IMG/VR virus record: IMGVR_UViG_3300025120_000293
Coordinates: 1-31,712 of that record
Direction: 5' to 3' (one strand)
Origin: a virus
Length of the DNA: 31,712 nucleotides
Positions 30,161 through 31,712 of the stretch are shown here, piece after piece (within the stretch, counting starts at the first letter, position 1; the number at the start of each line of letters is the position of its first letter). A program made the position numbers and the translations under genes. The notes below the pieces were generated by a model, which saw only the letters and a program-made list of their open reading frames with translations, made no database searches and was not told where the DNA came from.

Positions 30161-30516
30161 TCAGTTTGTGGATTCCTATTCAAACCTGCATTTAAATCAT
30201 TACCCAAGATTCGAGATTCTGTCATTGCTTTGATAATCTTTTCAATATCCTCTGAAGTTATATCTTCAAGCCAATTACCAACATCAAAATTATCATAGTC
30301 AATTTCTTTTTTGTTTTCTTGATCGTAAGTTAAAATACCTGCATATACTATCGTAATGATAGCTTTAAGTGAAACACCTTTTTCAAAAATACCTCCAATT
30401 TCATCAAGAGAAACACCAAGCATATCCGTAAAGGTTGCCCAAAAGTTCATACTAAAGTGAAGTGTACGATTTTTTCCTCCGATTTTAAGAGTGTAATAAC
30501 CTCTTTGTTTTGTCAT
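30145..30516 (-). CDS. Tail assembly chaperone, short form (gpG-like)
   Basis: A 123-residue protein: YTLKIGGKNRTLHFSMNFWATFTDMLGVSLDEIGGIFEKG, then LKAIITIVYAGILTYDQ, then a charged tail ending in TDSKKK. The pattern L.F....f..f....g.sl..i and the A.ityAGl segment are the normal features of tail-assembly chaperones of the TAC family. The stop codon directly follows a run of 10 A, where a -1 slip gives the longer fusion. It lies between the tail-tube and tape-measure genes, the universal place of this pair. Confidence 0.85.
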   Translation of the reverse strand: MTKQRGYYTLKIGGKNRTLHFSMNFWATFTDMLGVSLDEIGGIFEKGVSLKAIITIVYAGILTYDQENKKEIDYDNFDVGNWLEDITSEDIEKIIKAMTESRILGNDLNAGLNRNPQTDSKKK

Positions 30517-30535
30517 TTAAAATAGTTTACAATAA

Positions 30536-30543
30536 CAAATATA
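30536..30543 (-). promoter_or_regulatory. Candidate -7 box (TATATTTG) before the chaperone gene
   Basis: It reads TATATTTG on the minus strand, 19 bases before the ATG at 30516, in the gap after the tail-tube gene. It might allow the chaperone to be expressed apart from the tube protein. Confidence 0.35.
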
Positions 30544-30568
30544 ACAATTACACATTAAAAATCAAGTG

Positions 30569-30988
30569 TTAGTTTGTAGATTCTACTATTGCACCAGTAA
30601 CTGTGATTGTTCCTGAATAAGTAACTGCTTCTTCCATTGCACCACTTATTTCACAAGAAGAAATAAATCCTTCTCCTGTATAAATCGTATCACCTGTAGC
30701 TGCAGTTCCAAATGAGAAATCACATTTTTGTCTTGTAAGTAGTTTGTGTGCTATTTCTTTACCACCATTAGCATCAGTATAATCAACTAAACCATCAAAA
30801 GAAACTTCTGCTGATCTTAATCCTGCGATTGATTCCGAAAACCCTGCTGAATCTTTTGTAGTAGCAGCAGCCATATCGTTAGTAAAGGAAATCGAACAAC
30901 TTGTAGTGTGTCCTATTGTAGCTGGCGAACCTGCATCATCAGCGATTTTGATTAAAAGGTTAGTACCATTGAAAATTGTTGAAGCCAT
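30569..30988 (-). CDS. Major tail (tube) protein
   Basis: A 139-residue protein of the TP901-1/phage_tail_2 type. Features are STIFNGTNLLIKIADDAGSPATIGHTTSCSISFTNDM, then TTKDSAGFSESIAGLRSAEVSFDGLVDYTD, then CDFSFGTAATGDTIYTGEGFISSCEISG and the last strand EEAVTYSGTITVTGAI. The order T.kds.gf.e...g.r..evs.dg.v matches the family strongly. It stacks in rings to make the tail tube. It is the first tail gene after the small genes at 31018..31279, and the chaperone pair follows. Confidence 0.9.
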   Translation of the reverse strand: MASTIFNGTNLLIKIADDAGSPATIGHTTSCSISFTNDMAAATTKDSAGFSESIAGLRSAEVSFDGLVDYTDANGGKEIAHKLLTRQKCDFSFGTAATGDTIYTGEGFISSCEISGAMEEAVTYSGTITVTGAIVESTN

Positions 30989-31008
30989 AACTTATAATTT
31001 TTATACTA

Positions 31009-31016
31009 CAAATATA
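31009..31016 (-). promoter_or_regulatory. Candidate -7 box (TATATTTG) before the tail-tube gene
   Basis: It reads TATATTTG on the minus strand, 20 bases before the ATG at 30988 and just past the stop at 31018. Abundant tube protein would need a strong promoter, so the position is sensible. No standard -33 element is visible. Confidence 0.45.
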
Positions 31017-31017
31017 A

Positions 31018-31122
31018 TTAATTTTTGATTAATAATTTTCTAATGATATTATTCCAACCAGTTGCAAACCAACCATTGAAATTTCTTATCTTCTGTGCTA
31101 AATATTCGAATAATCTTGCCAT
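31018..31122 (-). CDS. Very small hypothetical protein (34 aa)
   Basis: The ATG at 31122 opens a 34-codon frame ending at 31018. The product MARLFEYLAQKIRNFNGWFA, then TGWNNIIRKLLIKN, is an amphipathic, basic helix with Trp and Phe. It starts just before the end of the holin-like gene (31124) with almost no gap. It may be membrane-associated or a small accessory to the holin-like protein. It is short, so the call is tentative. The absence of a gap and the sensible composition are the main support. Confidence 0.45.
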   Translation of the reverse strand: MARLFEYLAQKIRNFNGWFATGWNNIIRKLLIKN

Positions 31123-31123
31123 A

Positions 31124-31279
31124 TTATTTTTTGTTTTGTTTTTGTAATAATTGAATGATCTTAATTATTGTATAAACCAAAGTTGCTATTATTAGAAGTC
31201 CTTGAAGCCAAGAGTTTATTTCATTTATTGTTAAAACTAAAGTAATAATACCTAAAAAACTTGGTTCAAATCCATTCAT
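31124..31279 (-). CDS. Small membrane protein, holin-like (51 aa)
   Basis: The ATG at 31279, one base after the adhesin stop, opens a 51-codon frame. The product has a short N-terminus (MNGFEP), then SFLGIITLVLTINEINSWLQ and GLLIIATLVYTIIKIIQLLQ, then a basic QKQNKK end. Two hydrophobic stretches, or one long one, with a charged C-terminus fit a small holin or holin-like peptide. A main 3TM holin is already present at 3972..4346, so this may be a second holin, an antiholin or an unrelated membrane peptide. It is in a natural place between the adhesin and tail-tube genes. Confidence 0.55.
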   Translation of the reverse strand: MNGFEPSFLGIITLVLTINEINSWLQGLLIIATLVYTIIKIIQLLQKQNKK

Positions 31280-31280
31280 T

Positions 31281-31712
31281 TTAATTTATTTTAAATGCCA
31301 TATATACATAAGTACTTCCACTTCTGTTTAAACCGTGATATGAGCTTTTTAATTGAAAATCATTATCATTAAAATCAATTTTGTAATTAGTTGTATCATT
31401 GTCTTCAGCAGAATTGGAGTTAGCTATTAATGCTTTACTAATAGGATTACTATCACCACGAACACTATCAAATATAAACCAAGGGTTTGTATTATCTGCT
31501 TCTTTAATCATAATCCAATCAGGTCTAAAGCCTAATGTTACGGTTGGTCCTGTTGCATTTCCATTTCCTTGATAGCTTGAAATCTTGCTATATCCAGATA
31601 CTGAATGGAAAGCATACATTATATATTCACTACCTGATGTATTAGTAGCAGATGAAGTTCCAATATTAACAACAGTACTTGTAGGAGCAGTATCATTCCA
31701 AACATTTGTTGC
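31281..31712 (-). CDS. Adhesin / tail fibre with DUF7483-like repeat, C-terminal part (enters from the window edge)
   Basis: The frame is open from base 31712 to a TAA at 31281 (143 codons). It has MYAFHSVSGYSKISSYQGNGNATGP, then GFRPDWIMIKEADNTNPWFIFDSVRG, then a closing YHGLNRSGSTYVYMAFKIN. The same pattern is found at the low-coordinate end of the window. An ATG at 31619 is only an internal Met of the MYAFHSV repeat, because the frame continues upstream of it with matching repeat text (TSGSEYI). It is therefore the end of a longer gene, most likely the one that starts at 2048. It would be exposed at the tail and bind the host surface. Confidence 0.8.
   Translation of the reverse strand, partial: ATNVWNDTAPTSTVVNIGTSSATNTSGSEYIMYAFHSVSGYSKISSYQGNGNATGPTVTLGFRPDWIMIKEADNTNPWFIFDSVRGDSNPISKALIANSNSAEDNDTTNYKIDFNDNDFQLKSSYHGLNRSGSTYVYMAFKIN
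31600..31622. repeat. 23-nt direct repeat, copy 2 (first copy at 70..92)
   Basis: It is identical to bases 70..92 and encodes the same MYAFHSV segment in the paralogous repeat. See the first copy. Confidence 0.85.

Noticed and set aside
1-31712. Simple closed circle by joining base 31712 to base 1
   Set aside because: The join changes frame inside the adhesin and meets a stop about 30 codons later, so some bases must be missing.

Overview
The window is almost certainly most of the genome of a tailed, siphovirus-like phage of a Bacteroidota host, probably a flavobacterium. The DNA is strongly AT-rich. Every supported gene lies on the minus strand, so the gene order reads from high to low coordinates. 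Genes start without Shine-Dalgarno motifs, and many are preceded by TAnnTTTG, the -7 promoter element of the Bacteroidota primary sigma factor. Marine origin is likely from the LamG/DUF7483-type adhesin and other tail genes, but that is inference. I see no integrase, tRNA, rRNA, IS element, CRISPR array or DNA polymerase.

Layout in transcription order: an adhesin begins at 2048, runs off the left edge, and its C-terminal end re-enters at the right edge (31712 to 31281). A second holin-like gene and a tiny gene follow. Next comes the tail: tube protein, assembly chaperone with a -1 frameshift, tape measure, large hub/tip protein, a glycosyltransferase-like gene and a distal tail protein (30988 to 22580). 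The early/replication block runs from 22540 to about 14385: Cys-rich protein, small HTH regulator, ERF annealing protein, SSB-like protein, RecE-like nuclease, a DnaA-domain-IV/VRR-nuclease fusion, an HTH replication protein, a dNTP-diphosphohydrolase-like protein, Toprim primase-helicase, a DNA methyltransferase and small genes. The packaging/head block (14283 to 7735) has both terminase subunits, a long portal, MuF-like protein, prohead protease and HK97-type capsid protein. A small cassette of membrane peptides and a PD-(D/E)XK nuclease (7590 to 6727) interrupts the head genes. Head completion (6640 to 4845), lysis (4839 to 3972) and tail-fibre genes (3972 to 2048) complete the circle.

The two ends carry parts of what looks like one repetitive adhesin gene, but they do not join in frame. 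The genome is therefore probably circularly permuted or circular, with a short missing piece inside the adhesin repeats. No gene-free stretch exceeds about 150 bases.

Most interesting points: (1) a glycosyltransferase-like gene directly downstream of a hub protein whose Cys-rich modules are joined by mucin-like Thr/Pro linkers, suggesting self-glycosylation of the tail tip; (2) a DnaA domain IV fused to a VRR-NUC nuclease; (3) -7 boxes placed exactly 4 nt before several start codons, suggesting leaderless or very short-leader mRNAs; (4) a near-identical AT-rich element in front of two early gene groups; (5) a nuclease gene bounded by terminators within the head operon.
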